Shown here: positions 1 to 8,257 of the stretch, piece after piece
Position numbering within the stretch: position 1 is the first letter of the stretch
Layout: every line of letters begins with the position of its first letter
DNA from: Myxococcota bacterium
GTDB taxonomy: Bacteria; Myxococcota_A; UBA9160; SMWR01
DNA length: 64,000 nt
Assembly (NCBI GenBank): GCA_039030075.1
Contig: JBCCEW010000021.1
Location: 40,425-104,424 of the forward strand
Reading direction: 5' to 3'
The notes under the pieces: model-generated
The model's input: only the letters and a program-made list of their open reading frames with translations
The model's database searches: none
What the model was told of the DNA's origin: nothing
Program-made: the position numbers and the translations under genes

Positions 1-58
1 ATCCGAGGTGTCTCGCTCCAGCAAAACGAGGCCGGTCCAGAAACCTACGAAAAACAAG

Positions 59-84
59 CACTTGCAAGTGGGCCGCCGTTGACA
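59..84 (+). promoter_or_regulatory. Palindrome and possible -35 box upstream of the aminotransferase
   Basis: Bases 59-70 form a perfect 12-base palindrome (CACTTG joined to CAAGTG). A TTGACA hexamer, identical to the sigma-70 -35 consensus, follows at 79-84. No convincing -10 box lies 16-18 bases further on, and the gene starts at 113, so the TTGACA may be chance. The palindrome could be a binding site for a dimeric regulator. This is a pattern observation only. Confidence 0.2.
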
Positions 85-112
85 CGCAGAACCCGCGCAG
101 CTACCCGGAGGT

Positions 113-1267
113 ATGCGCCCGAAGCCCGCCCAGCGGCTCGCCGAAATCCAGCCCTTCCTGGCGATGGACGTCATGGAGCGGGCCTTCGCCATGGAGCGGG
201 ACGGCGCCGAGGTGCTCCACCTCGAGGTCGGCGAGCCCCAGTTCGCGCCGCCGCCGGCCGCCGTGGCCGCCTGCCACGCCGCCCTCGACGCGGGGGAGAC
301 CCAGTACACGGACAGCCGCGGCCTCCACGAGCTGCGCTGCGCCATCGCGCGGGACGCCGAGGAGCGCCACGGCGTGGCCGTCGATCCCGACCGCGTCCTG
401 GTGACGAGCGGCACCTCGCCCGCGATGCTGCTCGTGTTCTCGGCCCTCATCGATCCCGGCGACGAAGTGGTGATGGGGACGCCCCACTACCCCTGCTACC
501 CGACCTTCGTGCGCTCCTGCGGCGGGGTTCCGGTGTTCGTGCCCACCGATCCGGAGCGGGGCTACGCCCTCGACGTCGACGCGGTCGCCGAGGCGATCAC
601 GCCGCGCACGAAGGCGATCATCGTCGGGTCCCCGGCGAACCCGACTGGTGCGATCCAGAGCGCCGACGCACTGCGCGGGCTGGCCGGGCTCGGGCCGCCG
701 CTGGTGTCCGACGAGATCTACGACGGGCTGGTCTACGACGGGGTCCGCACGACGTCGGCGCTGACCATCACCGACGACGCCTTCGTCCTCGACGGCTGTT
801 CGAAGCGCTACGCGATGACCGGCTTCCGGCTCGGGTGGGTGATCGCTCCCGAGGGCGCGATGCGCGACCTCCAGGTGTTACAGCAGAACCTCTTCATCTC
901 CGCGAATCGCTTCGTGCAGCACGCGGGCATCGGTGCCCTCGAGGGTGGCGCGGACACCACCGCTGCGATGTGCGCGGCCTTCGCCGCGCGCCGCGATCGC
1001 CTGGTCGGCGGCTTGCGCGAGCTCGGCTTCCGGATTCCCCAGGCGCCGGTCGGCGCCTTCTACGTGTTCGCTGACGCGCGCGCGTTTGGATCCAGGTCGG
1101 TCGACCTGGCCTTCGCCCTGCTCGAGCGCGCCCAGGTCGGGGCCGGTCCCGGGCTCGACTTCGGCGAGGCCGGTGAGGGGTGGCTGCGTTTCTCCTTCGC
1201 GGTGTCCGAGGCGACCGTCGACGGCGCCCTGGAGCGGCTGGCGGGCGTGATGCCGGAGTTCGCGTGA
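113..1267 (+). CDS. PLP-dependent class I/II aminotransferase
   Basis: This 384-residue protein has the fold-type I aminotransferase layout. The SPANPTG motif at 173-179 carries the substrate/PLP-contacting Asn176. SDEIYDGLVY near 199-208 carries Asp200, which pairs with the pyridine nitrogen, and Tyr203. The Schiff-base lysine is Lys231 in GCSKRYAMTGFRLGW. The EVGEPQF stretch near residue 40 is the usual N-terminal substrate loop. It probably transaminates an amino acid, of the aspartate, aromatic or alanine type, in the cytoplasm; the substrate cannot be read from sequence. GGAGG lies only one base before the ATG, which is unusually close, but family alignment supports this start. Its stop overlaps the GTG start of engB, so the two are probably co-translated. 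Confidence 0.9.
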   Translation: MRPKPAQRLAEIQPFLAMDVMERAFAMERDGAEVLHLEVGEPQFAPPPAAVAACHAALDAGETQYTDSRGLHELRCAIARDAEERHGVAVDPDRVLVTSGTSPAMLLVFSALIDPGDEVVMGTPHYPCYPTFVRSCGGVPVFVPTDPERGYALDVDAVAEAITPRTKAIIVGSPANPTGAIQSADALRGLAGLGPPLVSDEIYDGLVYDGVRTTSALTITDDAFVLDGCSKRYAMTGFRLGWVIAPEGAMRDLQVLQQNLFISANRFVQHAGIGALEGGADTTAAMCAAFAARRDRLVGGLRELGFRIPQAPVGAFYVFADARAFGSRSVDLAFALLERAQVGAGPGLDFGEAGEGWLRFSFAVSEATVDGALERLAGVMPEFA

Positions 1268-1944
1268 GCGCGCGGCGCAAGAAGGACGCGCGTCCGAAGC
1301 TACGGGTGAAGCAGGCCGAGCTCCTGACGAGCGCCGCAAAGCCCTCCGGCTTTCCCGCGCCCGGTCCGCCGGAGGTCGCGTTCCTCGGGCGTTCGAACGT
1401 CGGGAAGTCCAGCTTGCTGAACGCCCTCGTCGGCCGCAAAGCCCTGGCCCGTACCTCGTCGACGCCGGGGAAGACCCGCCTGCTCAACTGGTTCCGCGTG
1501 GAGCGCACGAGTGGCGAGCTGTGGTTCGTGGATCTCCCGGGCTACGGGTACGCAAAGGTCGCGCGCACCGAACGCGCCCAGTGGAAGGACTGGATCGAGG
1601 CCTACCTCGACCAGCGCGAGACCCTGCGCCTCGCCGTGCTGCTCCAGGATCTGCGCCGCGACCCGGGCGAAGACGAGACGCTGCTGCTCGAGTGGCTGCG
1701 CGAGCGCGAGGTGCCCAGCCTCGTCGCGCTCACGAAGTGCGACAAGCTGAAGCCGATGCGCCGCGCCCAGCGGGTGCGCGTGTTGAAGGGGGCGAAGGAG
1801 CTTCCGGCCGATCGTATCGTCGCCACCTCCGCCCAGGCCGGAATCGGGCTCGTCGACCTGTGGCGTGCGATCGACGAGGCGACTGGGCTCGGTTCCGCCG
1901 CCGATCGCTCGAGCGCCCCCCCCACCGACCCGCCGGCGGAGTGA
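1264..1944 (+). CDS. engB: Ribosome biogenesis GTP-binding protein EngB (YsxC/YihA)
   Basis: EngB is a small cytoplasmic GTPase needed for late 50S subunit assembly. All G motifs are present: G1 GRSNVGKS at 42-49, G3 DLPGYGYA starting at Asp90, G4 TKCD at 157-160 and a G5-like TSA near residue 180. The DLPGYGYAKV motif is diagnostic for this family. The protein is 226 residues, slightly long because of a basic N-terminus and a Ser/Pro-rich tail. The GTG start overlaps the preceding TGA by four bases, and an upstream in-frame ATG inside the aminotransferase gene was rejected for that reason. Its 3' end faces cofE with a three-base gap. Confidence 0.93.
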   Translation: MSARRKKDARPKLRVKQAELLTSAAKPSGFPAPGPPEVAFLGRSNVGKSSLLNALVGRKALARTSSTPGKTRLLNWFRVERTSGELWFVDLPGYGYAKVARTERAQWKDWIEAYLDQRETLRLAVLLQDLRRDPGEDETLLLEWLREREVPSLVALTKCDKLKPMRRAQRVRVLKGAKELPADRIVATSAQAGIGLVDLWRAIDEATGLGSAADRSSAPPTDPPAE

Positions 1945-1947
1945 GCG

Positions 1948-2694
1948 CTAGCGAAAGAGGTCTTGGGACGGGTCGCGCAGGGTGTCGGCGAGTCGGCCGT
2001 CGCCTTGAGGCGTGCGCCCCGTGATCCACACGGCCGGGATGCCGGCGTCCTTCACCATCAGCAGTCCCGCTGCGGCCGCGAGCTGATCCGCAGTCGCGGT
2101 CGTCGTGACCTCGAGCGGGCGGCCGGTCCAGTCTTCGCCGCCGCGCAGGTCCTCGATGGGCGCAATGCCCGCGCTCCCGAGGGCGACGTCGACGAGTCCT
2201 TCGCGCCAGGGTCGGCCGAAGGTGTCGCTGACGATCACCGCGACGTCTTTCGCGCCGCCGGAGAGCAGCCCGTCGCGCAGCGCCCGCGCCGACGCGTCCG
2301 GGTCCTCGGGCAACAGAATCGCCGTGTCGGCGGCGCCGGCGTTCGAGAGATCGACGCCGGCGTTCGCGCACACGAAGCCATGGCGGGTCTCGCTGATCAG
2401 CACGCGATGGCCGCGCCGGACGACGCGCGCCGACTCGCGCAGCACCACCTCGACGTGGCGCGGATCCTTGTCGTCCTCGCGCGCGATGCGCTCCGCCTCG
2501 GCCGACGGGGTGACGTCCGCCAGCGCGACGATGCGACCCTCGGCCTTCGACACGATCTTCTGGCAGACGACCAGCACGCCGTCGGACAGCGAAACCCCCT
2601 GGGCGCCCGCCGCGACGCGCAGCAGCGCCGCGAGGTCGTCACCAGGCTTCACCGCGGGCACCTGCTCGAGGGCGGTCAGCACGAGCGGATTCAT
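1948..2694 (-). CDS. cofE: Coenzyme F420-0:L-glutamate ligase CofE
   Basis: CofE adds gamma-linked glutamate residues to F420-0 using GTP. The 248-residue size matches the single-domain enzyme rather than the two-domain FbiB, which carries an extra nitroreductase-like domain. Diagnostic stretches are QKIVSKAEGR near the N-terminus, HGFVCANAGVDLSNA in the middle and SDTFGRPWREGLVDVALG, which bind metal and nucleotide. The ATG at 2694 overlaps the cofC stop by four bases; longer upstream frames run into cofC and were rejected. It is the last gene of the leftward cof operon. Confidence 0.95.
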   Translation of the reverse strand: MNPLVLTALEQVPAVKPGDDLAALLRVAAGAQGVSLSDGVLVVCQKIVSKAEGRIVALADVTPSAEAERIAREDDKDPRHVEVVLRESARVVRRGHRVLISETRHGFVCANAGVDLSNAGAADTAILLPEDPDASARALRDGLLSGGAKDVAVIVSDTFGRPWREGLVDVALGSAGIAPIEDLRGGEDWTGRPLEVTTTATADQLAAAAGLLMVKDAGIPAVWITGRTPQGDGRLADTLRDPSQDLFR

Positions 2695-3320
2695 GAGCGC
2701 TCCCAGACTTCGAGGATGGCGCGCGTGGCGGGGCCGAGGCTTTCGACGTCCAGCGCCGAACGCGCGTCTTCGACGAAATCGATGTCGATGGCCAGCGAGG
2801 GCAGGGTGCATTCGACATACGGCACGCCCGCCGCGAGGGCCGCATCGCGGTGGCGCGCGGCGCTGTCGCGGCCGAAGCGCGCCGGGATCACGTCGGGCGG
2901 TCGGCGAAACAGGGCGGAGGTCCCGCCGTCGTTCGAGGGCGCGAGGCTCACCCCGTGTTCCGGACCGGCTTCCAGGAGTGCGTGGATGTCGTCCGGCGCC
3001 GCCGCCGCGACGTCGCCGAGGACGACCAGCACCCCGTCGCTGGGCCCGGCGAGCTGATGGCAAGCGGCTTCGATCGCCGCGTTGAGCCCCGGATCGTCGC
3101 GCAGCAGCGGCTCGGCCCCCGCCTGCTTCGCGGCGTCGGCGACGCGGGCATCGGGGGTGGTCACGGCGACGCGGTCCAGTTCGGGGACGGCACACAGGCA
3201 GCGCACCAGATCGCTCATCATCGCGAGGGAGAGCGCCTCGAGTTCTTCGCGCGCGCGCTCGGGGAACATGCGCGACTTCGCGTCGTCGAGACCCTTCACC
3301 GGAACCACGGCGGAGATCAC
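2691..3320 (-). CDS. cofC: Phospholactate/PEP guanylyltransferase CofC (FbiD)
   Basis: CofC transfers GMP to a three-carbon phospho-acid (2-phospholactate, phosphoenolpyruvate or 3-phosphoglycerate, depending on lineage) to make the activated donor used by CofD. The 209-residue protein opens with VPVKGLDDAKSR, the nucleotide-binding loop of this nucleotidyltransferase family. It carries an acidic metal-site stretch (VVLGDVAAAAPDD) and ends with the SNDGGTSALFR substrate motif. The GTG start overlaps the cofD stop by four bases and its own stop overlaps the cofE start. Which substrate is used cannot be decided from sequence by eye. Confidence 0.92.
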   Translation of the reverse strand: MISAVVPVKGLDDAKSRMFPERAREELEALSLAMMSDLVRCLCAVPELDRVAVTTPDARVADAAKQAGAEPLLRDDPGLNAAIEAACHQLAGPSDGVLVVLGDVAAAAPDDIHALLEAGPEHGVSLAPSNDGGTSALFRRPPDVIPARFGRDSAARHRDAALAAGVPYVECTLPSLAIDIDFVEDARSALDVESLGPATRAILEVWERS

Positions 3321-4273
3321 GCGAGCGACCGCGCGAGTGCGAGCGCTTCTTCGGAGAGGGACTGGGCGATCTCGGGTGTTCGCATCAGGGTCTCGGTGAC
3401 CCGCGTCGCCGGTCCGGTGGCGCCGATGGCGGCGGCGAGGTCCGCGTCGCGCTGGTCGATCACGTACCCGTCGAGCAGGTCGCCGTAGAAGCGCGCCACG
3501 CCGGCGGCGGACACCTCGTGGCCCAGCCCGCGCAGCAACCGATCGGCCGGGCCCTTGACCGGCGCGCCGCCGATGATCGGGGACACGGCCACGACCGGGG
3601 CTCGGGCGGCGCGGACGGCGTCACGGATGCCGGGTACCGCGAGGATCGGTCCGATCGAGACCACCGGGTTGCTCGGCGCGAACAGGATCACGTCGGCGTC
3701 GGCGAGGGCCTCGAGGACGCCGGGCCCGGGCGTCGCGACTTCGGCCGCGGAGAGGTCGACCCCCACCACTTCGTCCGGCGCACCGTCTCGCGCCAGGTAC
3801 TCCTCGAAGTGGAGCTGCCGTCCGCCGCGCAGCGACACCAGGGTGGGGCACGGGTCCTCGGACATCACGAGGATGCGTGTCGCAACGCCCAGGGCCCGGC
3901 GCAGGCCGTCGCTGATCTCGCCGAGGCCGACACCCCGCGCGAGCTCGCGTGTGCGGTGGTGGGAGTGGGCGAAGTCTGCGTCGCCGAGTCGGAACCAGGT
4001 CTCGTAGCCGAGGGTTCCGAGCGCATCGATCACCGACGTCGTGTCGCCTTCGAGGCCGTAGCCGCGCGAACGATTCACCCGACCCGCGAGGGTGTAGGTC
4101 ACGATGTCGACGTCGGGCGATACGTGGACGCCGTAGAACTCCATGTCGTCGCCGGTGTTCACGATCGCCGTGACCTGCTCGGGCGGAACGGCGCGCACCA
4201 CGCCCGAAAGGAACCGGGCGGCTCCCACGCCCCCGGCGAGGACGGCCACGCGCGGCGGAGCGGCCGTGGTCAC
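3317..4273 (-). CDS. cofD: 2-phospho-L-lactate transferase CofD (FbiA)
   Basis: CofD joins the CofC product to the deazaflavin precursor Fo, giving F420-0 or dehydro-F420-0. The 318-residue length is typical. Family signatures are LAGGVGAARFLSGV at the N-terminus, NTGDDMEFYGVHVSPD, RLGDADFAHSHHRT and the APSNPVVSIGPIL loop that binds the deazaflavin and diphosphate. The GTG start overlaps the stop of the upstream DUF4124-like gene by four bases. The frame stays open much further upstream but has no CofD homology there. Confidence 0.94.
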   Translation of the reverse strand: MTTAAPPRVAVLAGGVGAARFLSGVVRAVPPEQVTAIVNTGDDMEFYGVHVSPDVDIVTYTLAGRVNRSRGYGLEGDTTSVIDALGTLGYETWFRLGDADFAHSHHRTRELARGVGLGEISDGLRRALGVATRILVMSEDPCPTLVSLRGGRQLHFEEYLARDGAPDEVVGVDLSAAEVATPGPGVLEALADADVILFAPSNPVVSIGPILAVPGIRDAVRAARAPVVAVSPIIGGAPVKGPADRLLRGLGHEVSAAGVARFYGDLLDGYVIDQRDADLAAAIGATGPATRVTETLMRTPEIAQSLSEEALALARSLA

Positions 4274-4809
4274 GGGGTCGGCGCGTCGCTGGCGCCGCGC
4301 TGCTGGAGCAGATCCTGCAGCTCGGCCTGACGGCGCGGGAGTCGTTCGGCGACCGCCCGGAACTCGTCGGTCGAGCGGAGCTCCTTCGCGCGCTCGGGAT
4401 CGCTGATGGCCTCTTCGAGCCAGCGCTCGTCGGCGGCGATCGCGGTCTCGAGCGCGAGGATGCGCTCTTCCAGCGCGGGGTCGGGCGCGGGCGCGTCGAC
4501 CGGGGCCGCGGCTTCCACGGCGGGCAAGGCATCCGAGTACTTCGCGTCCTCGTCGGTCACGACGTTCCGACCCAGCGGACGCGCACCCCGCGCGAGTGCG
4601 GCGTTGTGGAAGGCGTCGTGGCCCGGCTCGATCTCGCGCACGCGCTCCTGGTAGGCGTCGGGGATGCGATCGCGGTCGGTCGTGTAGCGAACGTTCCCGT
4701 CCTCGTCCGACCACTGGTAGACGGGGTCGCGTGGACCTGCCGGGGAGGCAGACGCGGTCCCAACGAGGGCGATCGCGAGGGCGAGAGCAGCGGCGCGCGA
4801 GGTGTTCAC
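4270..4809 (-). CDS. Secreted DUF4124-like protein
   Basis: The 179-residue product begins with a clear signal peptide (hydrophobic run AAALALAIALVGTASA). A short DUF4124-type motif follows (VYQWSDEDGNVRYTTDRDRIP), known from many exported proteobacterial proteins of unknown role. The rest is an Ala/Pro linker and a charged helical tail, probably coiled coil. The GTG at 4809 was preferred over the start 12 codons upstream because it places the signal peptide at the N-terminus. It is the first gene of the leftward operon and overlaps cofD by four bases, though no link to F420 is evident. Confidence 0.7.
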   Translation of the reverse strand: MNTSRAAALALAIALVGTASASPAGPRDPVYQWSDEDGNVRYTTDRDRIPDAYQERVREIEPGHDAFHNAALARGARPLGRNVVTDEDAKYSDALPAVEAAAPVDAPAPDPALEERILALETAIAADERWLEEAISDPERAKELRSTDEFRAVAERLPRRQAELQDLLQQRGASDAPTP

Positions 4810-4995
4810 GGGACCGAGTCTTGGAGAGGCCGACCGGAGCGTCAAGCGACGGCCGGGGACCGCCGTTCACGCCGCCGCGGTCCGGCCCGGTCACGCCGCG
4901 GTCGGGGCCGTTCCGCGGGGCGCCGCCAACCCCGCGATCCGGCTCGACTGCGGCGGCACGCAGCCCTCGGCACACGCCTTGCTCTTCCGCGGCGC

Positions 4996-6657
4996 ATGCA
5001 TGCGCGCGGTGGTAAGCAGGCGAGCCGACGGGTGTCGCACCGACGGGTCCGGTGCTCCCGCCGCATCCGGCGATGGAGCTGCGGGATCGCCCTCGCTGGG
5101 CTGCTCGTCGACCCGGCTGCGGGCGCATCTCCCGACGCGAGCGTCGCCTGGGAACGCAGGGCGCTCCCGGCCGGCCTGGAGCGCGCGACGGCCGTCGCAC
5201 TCGTGGTGCCGACCGACGCATCCCAGGCGGCGGCCTGGGCCATCGGGGGGGATCGTGGGGTGGCGGTGGGTGGGCGCGGCATGGAGGTGGCGCAGGCGGG
5301 CCCCGCGGGCCGGGTGCTGTCGCGGGGGCCGGTCCGGTTCCTGCATTTCGACGCGGCCACCCCTGCGCTCTGGATCGCCGGCGCGACGGGGTTGTTGCGC
5401 GCAGACGGGTCCACGATTCGCACCGAACGGGTCGGGACGGGCGAAGCCGCGCGGGTGGTGCACGCCATCGACACCCAGGGCGACCGACTCGCCGTCGCGA
5501 CCGACGCCGGCGTGTTCTGGCGTCCCACACCCGATGCCGCCTGGCGCTTGCTCCAGGCGCTTCCATCGGGCGCGGTGACGCGCGCGATCTGGGATGCCCG
5601 GGGTGCCGGGATCTGGGCGCGTGTCGAGGGCGCGCTGTGGTGGGGTGGCACCGACGGAACCCGCCGCCGCGTCGTCTGGTCGGGCGTCGCCGAAGGCGCG
5701 GGCGTCCTGGACATCAGCCGCAACGCTTCCGGGGAGCCGCTGGTCTTGTGGTCGCGCGCGATCGCCGAACGCGTGGCCGGACGCTGGCGACACGTACCCC
5801 TGGACCTGCCGCCCGGCACTCAGCCCGCGTGGCTCCGTGCTTCCGCCGGCCGCTATTGGCTGGCCACGGATGCGGGGCTGCTCTCGTCCGCGCAGCTCGA
5901 CGGACCTTGGCTGCGTGCACGGGCGCCCCTCGGTCACGTCGCCGTGTCGGGCCTGGCGGCTGCGGGCGATCGCGTCCTCGTCGCGCTGCGCTACGGCGTG
6001 TGGCTCGGCCGTGTCGGTGAAGAAGAGTCGCCCCGTGTCGGCCCCGGTCCCGCCGCGGTTCGCGTCGAACTGCAGCGCGTCGGCCTGCCGTCCTCGGATC
6101 CACCGATCCGAGCCGTCCAGCGGCGCGCACTCCGCTACGCCGGGCTCGAGCCCGACCATCTCGCGTCGCTTCGGCGCGCCGCCATGCAGCGAGCCTGGCT
6201 CCCCGAAGTGCGACTGCGGCTCGGCCACGGCCGCGATCGCGACCGGCTCCGGGACCACGACGAGGCCTATCTCTCGAGCGGAAGACGCACCCTGATCGAC
6301 CGGGAGCGCCGCAGCGGCGAGGGCAGTGACGCCTCGCTGGAACTCTCCTGGGATCTCGCGGGCCTGGTCTACGAGCCCGAGAGCCTGGACGTGTCGCGCG
6401 AAGCGCGCCTCGTGATCCAGCTGCGCGATGACGTCCTGGACGAGGTCAACCAGCTCTACTTCGAACGCCAGGCGCTGCTCGGTGAGCTGGTGCGGGGAGC
6501 CGCCGAGGACCCCGCGCGGGTGCGTCTGCGTGCGGCCGCGCTCGCCGCCGCCCTCGACGCCTGGACCGGCGGTTGGTTCAGCTCGACATCGATCCCGGGC
6601 GTGGCCCCGGATCGCGATTCCGGTCCCGCCCACCCCGCACAGGAAGACCTCCCATGA
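4996..6657 (+). CDS. Secreted beta-propeller-like protein of unknown function
   Basis: The 553-residue product has a very basic N-terminus and a hydrophobic export segment (IALAGLLVDPAAGA). A long series of short beta-rich blocks follows with recurring patterns such as LWIAGATGLLRADGS and YWLATDAGLLSS, as in seven-bladed regulator propellers. The last 170 residues differ: a charged segment leads into a helical region (DDVLDEVNQLYFERQALLGE). No enzyme motif was recognised. The start is uncertain: GTG at 5032 is also possible. The stop overlaps the ATG of the PEP-CTERM gene by four bases, so the pair is probably one operon. Confidence 0.6.
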   Translation: MHARGGKQASRRVSHRRVRCSRRIRRWSCGIALAGLLVDPAAGASPDASVAWERRALPAGLERATAVALVVPTDASQAAAWAIGGDRGVAVGGRGMEVAQAGPAGRVLSRGPVRFLHFDAATPALWIAGATGLLRADGSTIRTERVGTGEAARVVHAIDTQGDRLAVATDAGVFWRPTPDAAWRLLQALPSGAVTRAIWDARGAGIWARVEGALWWGGTDGTRRRVVWSGVAEGAGVLDISRNASGEPLVLWSRAIAERVAGRWRHVPLDLPPGTQPAWLRASAGRYWLATDAGLLSSAQLDGPWLRARAPLGHVAVSGLAAAGDRVLVALRYGVWLGRVGEEESPRVGPGPAAVRVELQRVGLPSSDPPIRAVQRRALRYAGLEPDHLASLRRAAMQRAWLPEVRLRLGHGRDRDRLRDHDEAYLSSGRRTLIDRERRSGEGSDASLELSWDLAGLVYEPESLDVSREARLVIQLRDDVLDEVNQLYFERQALLGELVRGAAEDPARVRLRAAALAAALDAWTGGWFSSTSIPGVAPDRDSGPAHPAQEDLP

Positions 6658-7298
6658 AGCATCGAACCGTGACCGCGTGGATGCGCGGCAGCATCACACT
6701 CGGGTGTGTCATCGTCGGCGCTGCGGGCGCACCCGCCGCGCCCCTGATCTCCGAGGTGTTCTACGACGCCTCGGGGTCGGATAACGGCAAGTCCTTCGTC
6801 GAGCTCTACGCGCCGGCGGGGTTCGTCCTCGACGGTCTGGTCGTCGAGGGCATCAACGGCGCCAACGGCCAGGTGGCCGGCAGCGTCACGCTCTCCGGCA
6901 CGGTCGGCGCGTCGGGGCTGTTCGTGTTGGCCGACGACCAGGGCGACGGGTCGAGTCTGGTGCTCGGCGCCGACCAGATCGCGAACTTCGACTTCCAGAA
7001 CGGACCCGACTCGATCGTTCTCCGGGACGACATGGGTGTGCTCGACGCCCTGGGCTACGGCGACTTCGCTGGCGGCGCGGTCTTCGCGGGAGAGGGCACT
7101 CCTGCTCTCGACGCCCCCGCCGACTCAGCGCTCGCCCGCGTGTTCGCCGATCTGGACACGGACGACAACGCGACGGACTTCGAAGTGGCGATGCCGACGC
7201 CGGGCGCGGCCGCCTTCGCGGTTCCCGAGCCTGGATCCGGGTGGTTGCTCGGTCTGGGGCTCGCCGCGCTGGCCTTCCCGCGCAGGCGAAACCGCTAG
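6654..7298 (+). CDS. PEP-CTERM sorted protein with lamin-tail-like domain
   Basis: The 214-residue protein has an N-terminal signal peptide and a domain starting PLISEVFYDASGSDNGKSFVELY, typical of bacterial lamin-tail domains. It ends with a textbook PEP-CTERM sorting signal: VPEPGSG, a hydrophobic helix (WLLGLGLAALAF) and a basic tail (PRRRNR). Such proteins are recognised by an exosortase and are usually linked to extracellular matrix or surface display. No exosortase is in this window. The start overlaps the upstream stop by four bases. A strong hairpin follows the gene. Confidence 0.88.
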   Translation: MKHRTVTAWMRGSITLGCVIVGAAGAPAAPLISEVFYDASGSDNGKSFVELYAPAGFVLDGLVVEGINGANGQVAGSVTLSGTVGASGLFVLADDQGDGSSLVLGADQIANFDFQNGPDSIVLRDDMGVLDALGYGDFAGGAVFAGEGTPALDAPADSALARVFADLDTDDNATDFEVAMPTPGAAAFAVPEPGSGWLLGLGLAALAFPRRRNR

Positions 7299-7333
7299 CG
7301 GCGGCCCCCTCCCTCCCATCACATGGCCGCCGC

Positions 7334-7367
7334 GGCCCCGGCGCGCTCGCACTCGCGCGCCGGGGCC
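7334..7367 (+). terminator. Strong GC hairpin after the PEP-CTERM gene
   Basis: A perfect 13-base stem (7334-7346 pairs with 7355-7367) closes an 8-base loop. It lies 35 bases after the PEP-CTERM stop and 39 bases before the methyltransferase start. No T-run follows, so it is not a classical intrinsic terminator. It may end the transcript with Rho, protect the 3' end, or act in the leader of the next gene. Confidence 0.45.
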
Positions 7368-7406
7368 CTTCGCCGCCGCGATCCCAGCGCTACGCTGCCG
7401 GCGCCG

Positions 7407-8033
7407 ATGGACATCCACCGCGTCTATCGACCGCTCCTGCGTCGGTCTCGCCGGCGTCGCATGCAGCGTTTCGCCGAACGCTTTCGGCCCGACGCCGCGA
7501 CGCGGATCCTCGACGTCGGCGGCACCGCCTTCAACTGGGAATTCCTCGCCGAGCGGCCCGAGGTGACGCTCCTCAACCTGGCCTCGGGTGACGAGGCCTT
7601 GCCCTCGCGATTCTCCCGGGTGACTGCCTCGGGGGTCGCGTTGCCCTACGCCGATGCGAGCTTCGACATCGTCTTCTCGAACTCGGTGATCGAGCACGTC
7701 GGCGACCTCGAGGCCCAGCGCGCGTTCGCGGCCGAGCTGCGGCGGGTCGCCCCGCGCGTCTGGGTCCAGACCCCCGCCCGCGGGTTCTTCTTCGAGCCCC
7801 ATCTCTTGACCCCGTTCTTCCACTACCTCCCGCGGCGCTGGCAGCGGCGGTGGGCCCACTGGGGGACGGTCTGGGCCTGGCTCACCGGCGCGAGCCGGGA
7901 GCAGGCGGCGCGCTTCGTCGATGGGACCCGGCTGCTCGACGCGGCCGAGTTCGCGTCGCTCTTCCCGGATTGCACCCTCCAGCGGGAGCGGTTCCTGGGC
8001 TGGACGAAATCCTACGTGGTCGTCCGGGATTGA
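7407..8033 (+). CDS. Class I SAM-dependent methyltransferase
   Basis: The 208-residue cytoplasmic protein has the Methyltransf_11-type core. Motif I is ILDVGGTAFNWEF, where the glycine loop binds SAM. The post-II/III region LPYADASFDIVFSNSVIEHV is typical of small-molecule or lipid methyltransferases. A Phe/Pro-rich stretch (FFFEPHLLTPFFHYLP) may form the acceptor pocket. The substrate is unknown. The ATG at 7407 was preferred to one 28 codons upstream because the earlier start would run through the GC hairpin and add an Arg/Ala-rich extension. Confidence 0.8.
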   Translation: MDIHRVYRPLLRRSRRRRMQRFAERFRPDAATRILDVGGTAFNWEFLAERPEVTLLNLASGDEALPSRFSRVTASGVALPYADASFDIVFSNSVIEHVGDLEAQRAFAAELRRVAPRVWVQTPARGFFFEPHLLTPFFHYLPRRWQRRWAHWGTVWAWLTGASREQAARFVDGTRLLDAAEFASLFPDCTLQRERFLGWTKSYVVVRD

Positions 8034-8257
8034 GGCGGCGGCCGGGCGTGCGGGCGGATCGTGCCCCGGGGGGATCGCTCAGGTTGCAGCCCCAAGCGCC
8101 CGAAACGAAGCGCGATGAGGGTTTGGTGCGCACCGTCACGCAGCGCGCCCGCCTGCGGCGTGGAGCCGTCCTGGTGGGGGGCGCATCGGTTCGGTCGACA
8201 AGCCCGGGCCGGCACGGGAAACTGGCGCTTCGCACGAGACGCGGCTGGGGGGCTCGC

